A DNA stretch of 64,000 bases from JBAYIE01 sp965279165 (GCA_965279165.1 OZ257140.1:1736001-1800000); one strand, 5' to 3'. Positions 1 through 9,068 are shown, counted from the stretch's first letter. Notes: generated by a model not told the origin, from the sequence alone. A program made the numbers and translations.

Positions 1-25
1 ACAGCAACTGTGGAAACAAATATTG

Positions 26-1891
26 TTAGCGGCCGAAATAAATCATCAGGACAGAAATATCCGCCGGTGAAATTCCGCTTATTCTGGATGCCTGTCCTAG
101 GGTTTTTGGGCGTTGTTTACCCAATTTCTCGCGGGCTTCTTTGGAAATAGAAACCACTTCCGAATAATCAAAGGTTTCATGAATCACAAAATCTTCTAAG
201 CGGTTCATTTTCTCAACCATGGCCTGCTCTTTTTCGAGATAACCTTGGTATTTCATCAAAACTTCAGCCTGTAAAGCCGATTCTGAATGATAACCCGACA
301 AAAAAGCACCAACCGAAGGGATTCCGTTACGAAGGTCAGCCATCGAAACCTGTGGACGAGACAATATTTGCTCCAACTTGTAGTTTTGAGGAATAGAAGC
401 ACTAGAGAGCGATTCGAGCAAAGGGTTAACTTCTGCAGGTACAACAGAAGTTTTCTTAAAATATTTAATTATTTCTTCTGTTTCTTTCACTTTGGCTTCT
501 ACCAATCCCAAACGCTCTTCTGTTGCCAGCCCAAGGTCAAACCCACGCTTGGTAAGCCTTACATCTGCATTGTCCTGTCGCAACAAAATCCGATATTCTG
601 CCCTGGAAGTAAACATGCGGTAAGGCTCATCGGTTCCTTTATTGATGAGATCATCAATCAAAACACCAATATAAGCATCGGAACGGCGCAACACAAAGGG
701 CTCCTTACCCTTTACGTTTTGGTGGGCATTAATACCCGCAATCAATCCCTGACAAGCAGCTTCTTCATAACCGGTTGTTCCGTTAATTTGTCCGGCAAAA
801 AACAAGTTCTTGATTTTGTGGGTTTCTAAACTCAATTGCAATTGGGTAGGCGGGAAATAATCGTACTCAATGGCATATCCAGGACGAAACATTTTAGCAT
901 TTTCAAACCCCGGAATTTTTTGAATTGCCTTGTATTGGATATGGTCAGGTAGGGAAGTAGAAAACCCATTCACGTATATTTCAACGGTATTCCACCCTTC
1001 AGGCTCAACAAAAATCTGATGCCTGTCGCGCTCTGCAAAACGGTTAATTTTATCTTCTATCGAGGGACAATAACGCGGACCCAATCCCTGTATCCGTCCG
1101 GCATACATTGGCGATTCGTCGAAGCCGGTTCTTAGTATGTCGTGTACTTCTTCGTTGGTATAAGTAATCCAGCAGCAACGTTGGTTGGTAACAGATGAGG
1201 TGGAAGGTAAATAAGAGAATTTTCCCGGGTTAATATCCCCCGCTTGTTCCTCCATTTTCGAATAATTGAGTGAGCGACCATCTATTCGGGGTGGCGTCCC
1301 TGTTTTCATACGCCCGCTTTCAAATCCCATTTCAATGAGTTGTTCTGTTATACCCGACGAGGCTTTTTCGCCAATTCGTCCACCACCAAACTGTTTGGTT
1401 CCAATATGAATGATTCCATTTAAAAAAGTACCATTGGTAAGCACAACCGATTCGCTTAATATTTCCTGGCCCATTCCTGTCACCACGCCTGTTACCCGTC
1501 CTTCTTTTACCAACAAGCCTTTCACCATATCTTGCCAAAAATCGAGGTTGGGTAGCTGCTCTAATTGTTCTCTCCAATATTGAGAAAAAAGCATGCGGTC
1601 GTTCTGGCTCCTTGGACTCCACATTGCCGGACCCTTAGAAAGGTTCAGCATGCGAAATTGTATGGTTGATTTATCGCTGATGATACCGGAATACCCGCCC
1701 AAAGCATCTATTTCTCTGACAATCTGACCTTTAGCAACACCACCCATGGCCGGATTGCAACTCATCTGGGCAATCTTGTTCATGTCCATGGTTATCAAAA
1801 GCACCGAAGAGCCTAGGTTTGCAGCGGCAGCAGCGGCTTCACAACCGGCATGTCCTGCACCGACAACGATGACGTCATATTTTTTAAACAT
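26..1891 (-). CDS. mnmG: tRNA uridine-5-carboxymethylaminomethyl modification enzyme MnmG (GidA)
   Basis: FAD-dependent enzyme that works with MnmE to place the carboxymethylaminomethyl group on wobble uridine 34 of several tRNAs in the cytoplasm. The N-terminus shows the FAD-binding glycine motif GAGHAGCEA at about residues 11-19. A GGGRIGE stretch lies near residue 170, the conserved TSRAEYRLLLR-like block (here TSRAEYRILLRQDNAD) near 430, and the C-terminal helical domain closes the protein. At 621 aa it has the family's normal length. The start is ATG at 1891. ybeY ends 40 bp upstream on the same strand, so the two may be cotranscribed. Identification is by strong family signature. Confidence 0.97.
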   Translation of the reverse strand: MFKKYDVIVVGAGHAGCEAAAAAANLGSSVLLITMDMNKIAQMSCNPAMGGVAKGQIVREIDALGGYSGIISDKSTIQFRMLNLSKGPAMWSPRSQNDRMLFSQYWREQLEQLPNLDFWQDMVKGLLVKEGRVTGVVTGMGQEILSESVVLTNGTFLNGIIHIGTKQFGGGRIGEKASSGITEQLIEMGFESGRMKTGTPPRIDGRSLNYSKMEEQAGDINPGKFSYLPSTSSVTNQRCCWITYTNEEVHDILRTGFDESPMYAGRIQGLGPRYCPSIEDKINRFAERDRHQIFVEPEGWNTVEIYVNGFSTSLPDHIQYKAIQKIPGFENAKMFRPGYAIEYDYFPPTQLQLSLETHKIKNLFFAGQINGTTGYEEAACQGLIAGINAHQNVKGKEPFVLRRSDAYIGVLIDDLINKGTDEPYRMFTSRAEYRILLRQDNADVRLTKRGFDLGLATEERLGLVEAKVKETEEIIKYFKKTSVVPAEVNPLLESLSSASIPQNYKLEQILSRPQVSMADLRNGIPSVGAFLSGYHSESALQAEVLMKYQGYLEKEQAMVEKMNRLEDFVIHETFDYSEVVSISKEAREKLGKQRPKTLGQASRISGISPADISVLMIYFGR

Positions 1892-1931
1892 TTGTAAATC
1901 AGCAAGTTATGTATTACAACAGAGACCTTCT

Positions 1932-2402
1932 CTATTGAAAACGATCGAACAAAGATAGGTAATAATTTTCTTTCTTGCGCATCAGTTGCGCTTCTTCAGG
2001 GCTTTTGTCTTTGTAGCCGCACAAATGCAATACGCCATGAACCAATACCCGCTTAAGTTCCACGTGGAACAATGTGTTATGCGTTTTGGCGTTTTCTTTT
2101 ACGCGTTCAATGCTGATATAAATATCGCCCGAAATTTGATCACCATCCGACAATTCGAAGGTGATAATATCGGTAAGGAAATTATGGTTGAGGTGTTTTT
2201 TGTTTACAGACAACAAATATTTATCGCTGCACAAATTGTAACTAATAAAACCGGGAGTTTTGTGTTCTTTTAAAACAACGTGAATGATCCAATTGCGGAT
2301 GGCTGTTTTTTGCCGAATTGTAAAAGGTAAATCGACAAGATTAAAAAGAATGGATTTAGCGTAAGAGGGTAACGGTTCCTTTTTTGATTTGTTCCTTGCC
2401 AT
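1932..2402 (-). CDS. ybeY: Endoribonuclease YbeY (rRNA maturation factor)
   Basis: Single-strand endoribonuclease used in 16S rRNA 3' end maturation and ribosome quality control. The zinc-site block HGVLHLCGYKD lies near the C-terminus. The first two His ligands of the usual HxxxHxxxxxH motif are present, and the third position is Asp. I recall KD at this position in other Bacteroidota homologues, so I read it as lineage-typical and not as damage. The protein is 156 aa, normal for the family. The ATG start at 2402 overlaps the 3' end of the upstream secreted-protein gene by 47 bp. No other Met is available near the N-terminus, so this start is favoured. mnmG follows 40 bp downstream. Confidence 0.93.
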   Translation of the reverse strand: MARNKSKKEPLPSYAKSILFNLVDLPFTIRQKTAIRNWIIHVVLKEHKTPGFISYNLCSDKYLLSVNKKHLNHNFLTDIITFELSDGDQISGDIYISIERVKENAKTHNTLFHVELKRVLVHGVLHLCGYKDKSPEEAQLMRKKENYYLSLFDRFQ

Positions 2403-4146
2403 TTGTACTTTTAATTTTCATTTGGTACAAATATACGCCAGATTCGAGATCTATTCCAGAGGATGATTTTCCATCCCAGCCCGGAACGATTTTTTCGTAT
2501 GAGATAACCTTTGCTCCCCAACGGTTATAAATTTCCATGGTGGAGTTTTCGTAGTCGATATAACTTCCTTCGGGACGAAAGATTTTATTGACACCTTCGG
2601 GTACAAAAGCGTTCGGGACAAATACAACCATATCGCCACTCACACAACTTGAGAAGGATTTTGATATGCTTTTTAAACCATGTGGAGAGATGTCGTTTTG
2701 CACAGCTTCTATATAGTAACACACCCCCAAATTGCCAACATCTTGCAAGGGGTTGGCGTCGATATAAACACTATCGAAACCGGGAACCAGCCCAAGTAAA
2801 CTATAATCAACCGTATTGGTTAAAAGATTCGTTCCCCGATAAACGCGATACAACTCTACGCCATTGTCCCAGCCAAAGTACTTGTTCCAATAAATTAGAT
2901 TTTCGGTTCCGTTGCCGGTGGTAGATAGAACAATATTGCCGGCAAGGTTACTGGTGTCGGTTAATTCGAGACAGAGATTGGTTCCCGAAACCCGGAATAA
3001 TTGTACCTTGTTTGTTTCATTTACAGTATAGGTAAAAGTACGGCTTGTACCCGAAATACTTAAAGAGGCCATGGCAGAAAAAGCAGGATATAAATCTTCA
3101 TCGCTGTGAAAAGGAACCAAGGAGGCATACTCTTCATTTGGCAATACTGTAACCAAAACTTCCAGCTGGTTTCCGTCGGGATTAACAGCCGAAATATTGG
3201 CCAAATAGGTTGCGTTTGGATCGGTTCGGAACCTGGTGCTAAAGGAAGTTTGATTCGAACGAGAAGAAATTAGTTCGGAACCGTCTTTAAAAGCACGAAT
3301 AAAAATCCCATAAGTAGATCCAAGAATGATCGAAAAAGTGTAGGTATTGATATTGCCTTGAACCGAATCTAACAGTATTTCAGGATTCAAATCTCTTCTG
3401 CTGTAGATATAATAGGTACGAATACCAGGCCACCCAATATAGGGAGACCAACTAAGCGTAGCTGTTGATTTACAGCTATCTACACTTGATTGAAGCAAGA
3501 TGCTACTATGTGGATTGTAACCAAAAACCTGGGTTATAAAACAACTATCCATTGCCGTAATATCATAGGTGAGTACCTGGTTTTGGGGATTGGAAGAGGC
3601 GCGGGTATCATACAACGAAGTATCTCTAAAATTTGCCGGACTAATAGGTATGATATTGGATGAGCTGTCTTTAAATACGATATATCTTAAAAAGTCTTTG
3701 CTCTTGCTTCCTTTCCATCCAATGATAATTTGATTCAATAATGGGTCAACACTTACCGAATCAATGAACACCGAATCTGGGGCAATTTCATCCACCTCAA
3801 GGGTATCGGAATAGACCAAACCCGTGGGCGTACAACTGTCGGTATAGGTGATAAAATAGGTCCATGTTTTTGGATTACCAATAGGGTTTGCACCAATATG
3901 GTTATATGCATCATCTGTTTTATTGGAGAGCGAATCCAGTAAGATAAAGGGGCTCGACGAACCATCTTTTGCCCAGATATAATATTTATTGAAGAGGCTA
4001 CAGGTATCTGTTGATGGATAAAATAGCAGGTTATTATCCAGGCCGTTTTTACAAATACGCCGTAGTTTTGGCCCATCGCCGTGGCTATTAAACACCACCA
4101 ACAGGAGCAAACACAAACTTGATAATATGGCTATTTTAACCCGCAA
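2356..4146 (-). CDS. Secreted protein with T9SS type B (gliding-motility-associated) C-terminal sorting domain
   Basis: A 596-aa exported protein of unknown specific function. The N-terminus is a signal peptide (Lys, then about 14 hydrophobic residues ending near SHG). The middle is a run of beta-rich fibronectin/Ig-like repeats with several Cys. The last ~90 residues match the gliding-motility-associated C-terminal domain: FVPNAFVPEGVNKIFRPEG, then IYNRWGAKV, PGWDGK, SGVYLYQMKI, and a terminal GTVTLLR. This domain routes the protein through the type IX system to the cell surface. The start codon is TTG at 4146, overlapping the preceding M16-like gene by 11 bp. The 3' end overlaps ybeY by 47 bp. 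Confidence 0.85.
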   Translation of the reverse strand: MRVKIAILSSLCLLLLVVFNSHGDGPKLRRICKNGLDNNLLFYPSTDTCSLFNKYYIWAKDGSSSPFILLDSLSNKTDDAYNHIGANPIGNPKTWTYFITYTDSCTPTGLVYSDTLEVDEIAPDSVFIDSVSVDPLLNQIIIGWKGSKSKDFLRYIVFKDSSSNIIPISPANFRDTSLYDTRASSNPQNQVLTYDITAMDSCFITQVFGYNPHSSILLQSSVDSCKSTATLSWSPYIGWPGIRTYYIYSRRDLNPEILLDSVQGNINTYTFSIILGSTYGIFIRAFKDGSELISSRSNQTSFSTRFRTDPNATYLANISAVNPDGNQLEVLVTVLPNEEYASLVPFHSDEDLYPAFSAMASLSISGTSRTFTYTVNETNKVQLFRVSGTNLCLELTDTSNLAGNIVLSTTGNGTENLIYWNKYFGWDNGVELYRVYRGTNLLTNTVDYSLLGLVPGFDSVYIDANPLQDVGNLGVCYYIEAVQNDISPHGLKSISKSFSSCVSGDMVVFVPNAFVPEGVNKIFRPEGSYIDYENSTMEIYNRWGAKVISYEKIVPGWDGKSSSGIDLESGVYLYQMKIKSTNGKEQIKKGTVTLLR

Positions 4147-5404
4147 TGATGGTGGTTAGATCTTTCTTTTGTAAATATTTGGCGGAGAGATCCTGTATCT
4201 CTAACGGCGTAATGGCATTTATTATTTCTATAAATTCCTGGTAATATTCGGCCGTAAGGTTAAAGTCGATAAGAATTTTAACCCTTTCGGCAATTGAAAA
4301 TGGCCCATCAAATGACCGCACAAAAGAACCGAGCATATAATTTTTAGCTGTTTCAAGTTCATCCGAAGGAACTGGAAGCAGCATCATCTTTTCGATTTCT
4401 TTCCCTATTTCTTCGATTCCTAAATCTCTTAATTCGTTGTTTATTTCTGTTTCTACATAAAATGCACCGGTATCTTGGTAGGATTCTACCGCAGAATATA
4501 TACCATAGGTTAGTCCCTTTTCTTCCCGAATATTGGTCATAAGTCGAGAACCAAAATAACCCCCAAGAATTAAATTAACGAACTGCATGCGACGATAATC
4601 AGGATGTGAACGGCTGATAAAACTTCGCCCAATTCGTATTGCCGATTGAACACTGTTTGCTTTGTTTACCGTTACCAAAGTTTTGTTGGAGCCTTCAATT
4701 TTCACAGCGTGATTTCCAAATGAAGCCGCTTTGAAATTGCCACAAAAGGATAAAAGTTGATTGGTGGTTTCGCTATTAATATTGCCCGAAACCAACACCT
4801 GTTTTAGTCCGTTTTTATAGTGTTTTGCATAGAACCCACCTATAGTTTCACGTGGAATATTTTGTATAACTTCTTGATTTACAAAGCTTCCATAACAATT
4901 ATCGGTTCCAAAAACTGTTTGATAAAAAGCCCTTCTTGCCAAATAAGAAGTTTTGGATTCGTTGATATTTAACCGCTGAATGCTGTTTCTTTTCAGTGTT
5001 TCGAGTTCGGATTCCGGGAAAATAGCATCGGTAAATGTCTCATAAACAATTGACAAGCAACGTTCCAGGTGTTTTGGAAGACAATAAAGCAACACAGACG
5101 AATCGTCGGCGCCAAACCTGTTTTGCAAGTAAGAGCCATAATCATCCAGTTTCTCGGCAATTTCTTTTGCGGTTAATTTGGAAGTTCCTTCCGCAATTAA
5201 AGCGTTTGTTGCCTGTGCTTCGAAAGGAGTGTTTTGTTGTCGGCTACCCGCATCAAACACAAACTCTATTTTGAGCACTTTGCAATTGTCGTCGTGCACC
5301 AAGTAAACAGGAATATTGGTGGAAGACAACAATTTTGTATAAGCCGGAAAAGCCAGCTTGTTGATTTGTATGGTTTCGGGTGGGAGTTGGCGGTTGGTTG
5401 TCAT
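4136..5404 (-). CDS. M16 family peptidase-like subunit, catalytically inactive partner
   Basis: A 422-aa protein with the two-lobe M16 (pitrilysin/processing peptidase) fold. Where the active enzyme has HxxEH, this one reads PFEAQATNALIAEGTS, so the zinc ligands are missing. The C-terminal lobe keeps conserved M16 features such as GGYFGSRLMTNIREEKGLTYGIYS. In the family such inactive subunits pair with an active one to form a closed chamber. Its ATG overlaps the stop of the active M16 gene (5401-5404, ATGA), which supports translation coupling and a heterodimer. The protein has no signal peptide, so it probably acts in the cytoplasm or periplasm-facing only if exported by another route. Confidence 0.88.
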   Translation of the reverse strand: MTTNRQLPPETIQINKLAFPAYTKLLSSTNIPVYLVHDDNCKVLKIEFVFDAGSRQQNTPFEAQATNALIAEGTSKLTAKEIAEKLDDYGSYLQNRFGADDSSVLLYCLPKHLERCLSIVYETFTDAIFPESELETLKRNSIQRLNINESKTSYLARRAFYQTVFGTDNCYGSFVNQEVIQNIPRETIGGFYAKHYKNGLKQVLVSGNINSETTNQLLSFCGNFKAASFGNHAVKIEGSNKTLVTVNKANSVQSAIRIGRSFISRSHPDYRRMQFVNLILGGYFGSRLMTNIREEKGLTYGIYSAVESYQDTGAFYVETEINNELRDLGIEEIGKEIEKMMLLPVPSDELETAKNYMLGSFVRSFDGPFSIAERVKILIDFNLTAEYYQEFIEIINAITPLEIQDLSAKYLQKKDLTTIIAG

Positions 5405-6633
5405 TTTTTTGCTTGGTAATAAATAGTGGATGCGTTGGTTGGTACAAGGATGTTGTTAGCGATAGCAAGCATGCCATCAAGCGTAACGTTTTGGTAAAAG
5501 GAAGCCTCGTTTTCGGCAAGATCAATATTGCCCAACATTTCACAATAAGCGAGTTTCATGGCACGATTAAGCACCCCTACCTCATTGAACAAGATATTGG
5601 TTTCGGTTTTGTTTTTTACTTTTTGCAGTTCTGTTTCGGTTACTTCTCGCAGAGCCTCCTCTATAACAGCCACGATTGCTTTGTCGCCATCTTCCAACGC
5701 AACCCCTCGGGTTAATTTTCCTTCGATTACCAGCAAACCCGGATCTACATCCCCTGTTATATAACAGTCGATTTCGCTGAACAAGGGTTTTTCTTTAACC
5801 AATTTTTGGTACAAGCGCGACGATTTTCCCATGCCAAGGATATCGGAGAAAAGATCGGTTTCGTAGTAACCGTTTTCCATTCTGGCCGGCGTATGGTAAG
5901 CCTTTACAACCATATCCAAAGGCACGTCGCCATTTATTAAAAGATGGCGGGGTTCGGTTTGTTTCGGTTCTTTTTCGTAAACAGGCCGGTTGATATTTCG
6001 GGAAGGAATATCTCCAAACCATTTTTGACTCCATTCACGGGTTTGTTCTTCGCTGATATTACCGGCAACTACCAGGATGGCATTGTTGGGAGCATAAAAC
6101 GAATAAAAGAATTCTTTTACCTGCTCAAGCGTTGCGTCTGCAATATGGCTAAGTTCCTTGCCAATGGTTGGCCAGCTGTACGGGTGTTTTTTATAAGCCA
6201 GAGGAAGTAATTTAAGCCATAAGTCGCCATATGGCTGGTTTAGATAACGCTCTTTAAACTCTTCCTGCACCACATTTTTTTGAATATCAAGGGTTGATTG
6301 GTTAAAGTCAAGTTGCAACATCCTGTCGGATTCGAGCCAGAAACCGGTTTCAATATTATTGAAGGGTAAGGTTAAATAGTAATTGGTAATATCGTTGCTG
6401 GTAAAAGCATTGTTATCGCCCCCGGCCATTTGTAAAACCCCGTCGTAATCCGGAATATTTACCGAACCCCCAAACATCAAATGTTCAAACAAATGCGCAA
6501 ATCCGGTTTTGTCTGACTTTTCGTCGCGCGAACCAACTTTATATAAAATATTGATAACACATAATTTGGTGTTCGGGTCGGGATGATGAATTACCGTTAA
6601 TCCATTCTCTAAGGAAAATTTTGTGTATAACAT
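5401..6633 (-). CDS. M16 family zinc metallopeptidase, active subunit
   Basis: A 410-aa zinc peptidase. The inverted zinc motif HLFEH is at residues 47-51, with the downstream glutamate region (VVQEEFKERY) about 75 residues later, as expected for M16B enzymes. The C-terminal lobe contains the conserved SSRLYQKLVKEK element. It is the first gene of a two-gene unit with the inactive M16-like partner, joined by an ATGA overlap. The physiological substrate cannot be told from sequence. Processing-peptidase-like enzymes of this type degrade or trim short peptides. The start is ATG at 6633, placing MLYTKFSLENGLTVI at the N-terminus as in homologues. Confidence 0.93.
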   Translation of the reverse strand: MLYTKFSLENGLTVIHHPDPNTKLCVINILYKVGSRDEKSDKTGFAHLFEHLMFGGSVNIPDYDGVLQMAGGDNNAFTSNDITNYYLTLPFNNIETGFWLESDRMLQLDFNQSTLDIQKNVVQEEFKERYLNQPYGDLWLKLLPLAYKKHPYSWPTIGKELSHIADATLEQVKEFFYSFYAPNNAILVVAGNISEEQTREWSQKWFGDIPSRNINRPVYEKEPKQTEPRHLLINGDVPLDMVVKAYHTPARMENGYYETDLFSDILGMGKSSRLYQKLVKEKPLFSEIDCYITGDVDPGLLVIEGKLTRGVALEDGDKAIVAVIEEALREVTETELQKVKNKTETNILFNEVGVLNRAMKLAYCEMLGNIDLAENEASFYQNVTLDGMLAIANNILVPTNASTIYYQAKK

Positions 6634-7080
6634 GCAAGGTTTTTATAACAACTGCGAATTTAGCCTTTAAATGCGATATGAACGACTTTGTAAGGCTATA
6701 ACCATCTTATATTGCCGCAAGGCAAATAGTTTAATAGACGCAAAATAAAAGGGTCGGCGTAAGCTTTAGAAAATCAGCCGGTTACAGAAAAAGCACCGAA
6801 GAAGGAATTCACATCTGTGGAAAAGGATACCGAAGCATTAAATCTTTTTAAAAAATCGTTTATCTGAAAAGTTACCACAAAAAGTTTCGCAACGATACAA
6901 TACAAATATCTTGAATATATTTATGGTAGCATCTTGTGTTCCTCTTTTATTTAGATATAAATTAGAAATAAAACTTCCTTTATTGCATCACTTGGTTACA
7001 TTAACCTCACCACTAGCACGCAGTTTTAAAACACTGCGTATGTAAACTACGACCGGCCCCGCGAAAGGGATCGAAACGGA

Positions 7081-7120
7081 TATCCCATGAAGTGAGTGTA
7101 CTCACTCTACTTCATGGATA
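7081..7120. repeat. Long perfect-to-near-perfect inverted repeat (hairpin)
   Basis: The left arm TATCCCATGAAGTGAGTG pairs with a right arm that ends ACTTCATGGATA around a short TA-containing loop. One extra C in the left arm and a TCT bulge in the right arm interrupt the stem. It sits inside a GC-richer island and is not followed by a T-run, so it is not a standard terminator. I infer a structured RNA or repeat element. Confidence 0.6.
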
Positions 7121-7290
7121 GCAGTGAAGAGCCCGACTCCGCCATTACAAAACAAGAGAGCGGACCGTAAGTAACTTAGAACGAAAATCAAATATCCGAT
7201 CTCGTAGTTTTGTAGGGCGGAGGTTCGCCCAAATAAAAAAGGGTTAAACATCTTGATAAACGAAAAAATAATAGTCCAACAATATTCAGT

Positions 7291-7298
7291 TACCTTTG
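7291..7298 (+). promoter_or_regulatory. Bacteroidota -7 element (TAccTTTG) for the pseudouridine synthase gene
   Basis: TACCTTTG matches the Bacteroidota sigma-A -7 consensus TAnnTTTG and lies 20 bp before the ATG at 7319. No TTG was found at the ideal 19-bp spacing upstream. Confidence 0.5.
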
Positions 7299-7318
7299 CA
7301 CAATAAATTATTGCGCAC

Positions 7319-8677
7319 ATGGCATTTAGAAAAAGGACACCGGACGACAAACCTGAAAGAAAGAAGTTTACAAAAGATACGGGAAATAAAAGTACAACCA
7401 GAAAGTTTTCGGACAAACCGAAGGAGTATAAAGGCAAGTTTAAAAAGGCAGATGATGGAAAATTTGGAAAACCGGAACCCCGTTCATTCGACAAAAAACC
7501 GGGTAAATATGTGAAGAGTGAAAGACCGGCATTTGGAAGAAAAGAAAATACACGTGTAAGCAGAGATGGCGACAGACCAAATCGTAACCGCAAGTTTGCA
7601 TCCGACAAACCTTACAGCAAAGAATCACCGGATTACAAGAAAGACAAAACCGATCGTTTTCCTCCTACGCGTTCTTCTGCGGGTGCCAGGGATAATTATA
7701 AAACACGGAGCAAATCCTATTCCTATTCCGAGGATAAAAAGAATACCGAATTTGACCCAACCAAACGTTTTTCGAAACCCGGATTTAAAAAGGCCGGACG
7801 ATTCGAGGATAAAAAAGAATCTTCTTTTGACAAGAAAAGAAGTTATGGCGACAAAGGATTTTCAAAAGATAAATTTGTAAAAAAAGACTATACGGGCAAG
7901 AAACAATTTGGCCGCAATAAAAAAGAAAAACCGGAAGCGGAAGAAAAGTTGGAATCAGGAAATACCCGGTTAAACAAATATGTTTCCAACGCGGGAATTT
8001 GTTCGCGTAGAGAAGCGGATAAACTAATTGGTGCCGGTCTGGTAAGCGTGAACGGACAAGTAATAACGGAGATGGGTTACCAGGTAAAACCGGGCGACCA
8101 AGTTAAATACAACAACAGCAAATTAAGTACCGACAAAAAGGTATACCTGTTGATGAATAAACCAAAAGATACGATTACCACTTTAGATGATCCGGGCGAC
8201 AGAAGAATTATAACCGATTTGTTGAAAGGAGAAGATTTGCCAAGGGTTTATCCGGTAGGTAGATTAGACAGAAACACAACAGGTGTTTTGTTGCTTACCA
8301 ACGATGGCGAATTGGCAACAAGATTAATGCATCCAAAATACGAAGTGCAAAAAATTTACAAAGCTACCCTATTCAAAAACATGAAAGGGGAGGACCTTTG
8401 GACGTTAACGAATGGGGTTGAATTAGAGGATGGTTTTATTAAGCCGGACTCGATTGCCATTCCGGATGCGGCATTTAAAAATGAGGTTGGGGTAGAAATT
8501 CATAGTGGCAGAAACCGCATCATTCACCGCATGTTTGAGCATGTTGGTTACACATTAGAAAAGCTCGACAGGGTATTATATGCAGGGCTCTCCCGCAAAG
8601 GTTTGAAAAAAGGAGCCTGGCGTCATTTGGATGAAAGGGAATTGAAGTCGTTGAAGAAGCTTGTTAAGATGAGATAG
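7319..8677 (+). CDS. RsuA/RluB-family rRNA pseudouridine synthase with long basic N-terminal extension
   Basis: Converts a specific uridine of ribosomal RNA to pseudouridine. Residues 1 to about 210 are a low-complexity extension very rich in Lys, Arg, Asp, Phe and Gly, probably disordered and RNA-binding. An S4 RNA-binding domain follows (TRLNKYVSNAGICSRREAD, about 213-262). The catalytic domain has the conserved GRLDRNTTG motif with Asp317 as the expected nucleophile, and then LLTNDGELATRLMHP. The catalytic part is of usual RluB/RsuA length, so the whole (452 aa) is nearly twice the Proteobacterial size. Basic tails of this kind are known in Bacteroidota members. A TAnnTTTG -7 element precedes it. 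Confidence 0.92.
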   Translation: MAFRKRTPDDKPERKKFTKDTGNKSTTRKFSDKPKEYKGKFKKADDGKFGKPEPRSFDKKPGKYVKSERPAFGRKENTRVSRDGDRPNRNRKFASDKPYSKESPDYKKDKTDRFPPTRSSAGARDNYKTRSKSYSYSEDKKNTEFDPTKRFSKPGFKKAGRFEDKKESSFDKKRSYGDKGFSKDKFVKKDYTGKKQFGRNKKEKPEAEEKLESGNTRLNKYVSNAGICSRREADKLIGAGLVSVNGQVITEMGYQVKPGDQVKYNNSKLSTDKKVYLLMNKPKDTITTLDDPGDRRIITDLLKGEDLPRVYPVGRLDRNTTGVLLLTNDGELATRLMHPKYEVQKIYKATLFKNMKGEDLWTLTNGVELEDGFIKPDSIAIPDAAFKNEVGVEIHSGRNRIIHRMFEHVGYTLEKLDRVLYAGLSRKGLKKGAWRHLDERELKSLKKLVKMR

Positions 8678-8751
8678 ATTTACTTTTGAATGATTAACCA
8701 CGCACTTTGCAAGCATGGTATAAAATGGTATATTTGGTTTAACAATTAATC

Positions 8752-8988
8752 ATGACAACATCTTTGTTAAAAAACAAACTAACGGAAGCGATTGCCGGAA
8801 TTAACGACAAATTACTTTTGGAGGCGCTTTACACCATAGTTAATCGGGCGGATAACAAAGATTACGAACTAAGTAAGGAAGATTTATTGGTTATTGAAGC
8901 AAGAAGAAAGGCATTCAAATCAGGTAAAGCAAAAGGGATTACCGTAATAGAAATGGAAAAACGTTTCTCGAAGAAATTTAAAGGATGA
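8752..8988 (+). CDS. Antitoxin-like addiction module protein
   Basis: A 78-aa, helix-rich, highly charged protein. The architecture resembles the short antitoxins that precede RelE/ParE toxins in Bacteroidota: a leucine-rich N-terminal half, then SKEDLLVIEARRKAFKSGKAKGITVIEME. The C-terminal part would wrap the toxin. Its stop codon overlaps the ATG of a following 27-codon stub (ATGA, 8985-8988), the normal coupling for such pairs. The stub begins like a toxin but is cut off early, so this antitoxin appears to be orphaned. Assignment rests on length, composition and context, not on a single diagnostic motif. Confidence 0.6.
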   Translation: MTTSLLKNKLTEAIAGINDKLLLEALYTIVNRADNKDYELSKEDLLVIEARRKAFKSGKAKGITVIEMEKRFSKKFKG

Positions 8989-9068
8989 AGTATAGCCTTT
9001 TTGTTTTTGAAGAAGTTGAAATTGCTGGTAATATCCAAAGCAGATCAAAGACTAGTTGTAAGAAATGA
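8985..9068 (+). pseudogene. Truncated RelE/ParE-type toxin remnant
   Basis: A 27-codon reading frame starts with ATG at 8985, coupled by ATGA to the antitoxin-like gene. Its first dozen residues (MKYSLFVFEEVE) resemble the N-terminus of Bacteroidota RelE/ParE toxins. After that the sequence loses any resemblance and stops at 9068. No continuation of a toxin was found in the remaining 64 bp before the next gene. I infer a deletion that removed most of the toxin and left the antitoxin. Confidence 0.5.

Larger units (their letters stand above)
6634..7318. other. Intergenic region with candidate structured element, no gene
   Basis: This stretch between divergent genes holds no convincing coding sequence. 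The left two thirds are AT-rich with nothing recognisable. From about 7019 onward it contains several hairpins. CGCAGT/ACTGCG spans 7019-7038. A long stem spans 7081-7120, in which TATCCCATGAAGT pairs with ACTTCATGGATA. A GGGCG/CGCCC stem lies near 7215-7230. The GC-rich block around 7045-7130 stands out from its surroundings and may be a structured RNA or a dispersed repeat. A promoter -7 element for the downstream gene is at 7291-7298. Confidence 0.5.

Noticed and set aside
7102..7608. Minus-strand hydrophobic reading frame of 168 codons
   Set aside because: It is antisense to the Lys/Arg-rich start of the pseudouridine synthase and to the intergenic hairpins. Its Phe/Leu/Ser-rich composition is the mirror of Lys/Glu/Arg codons.
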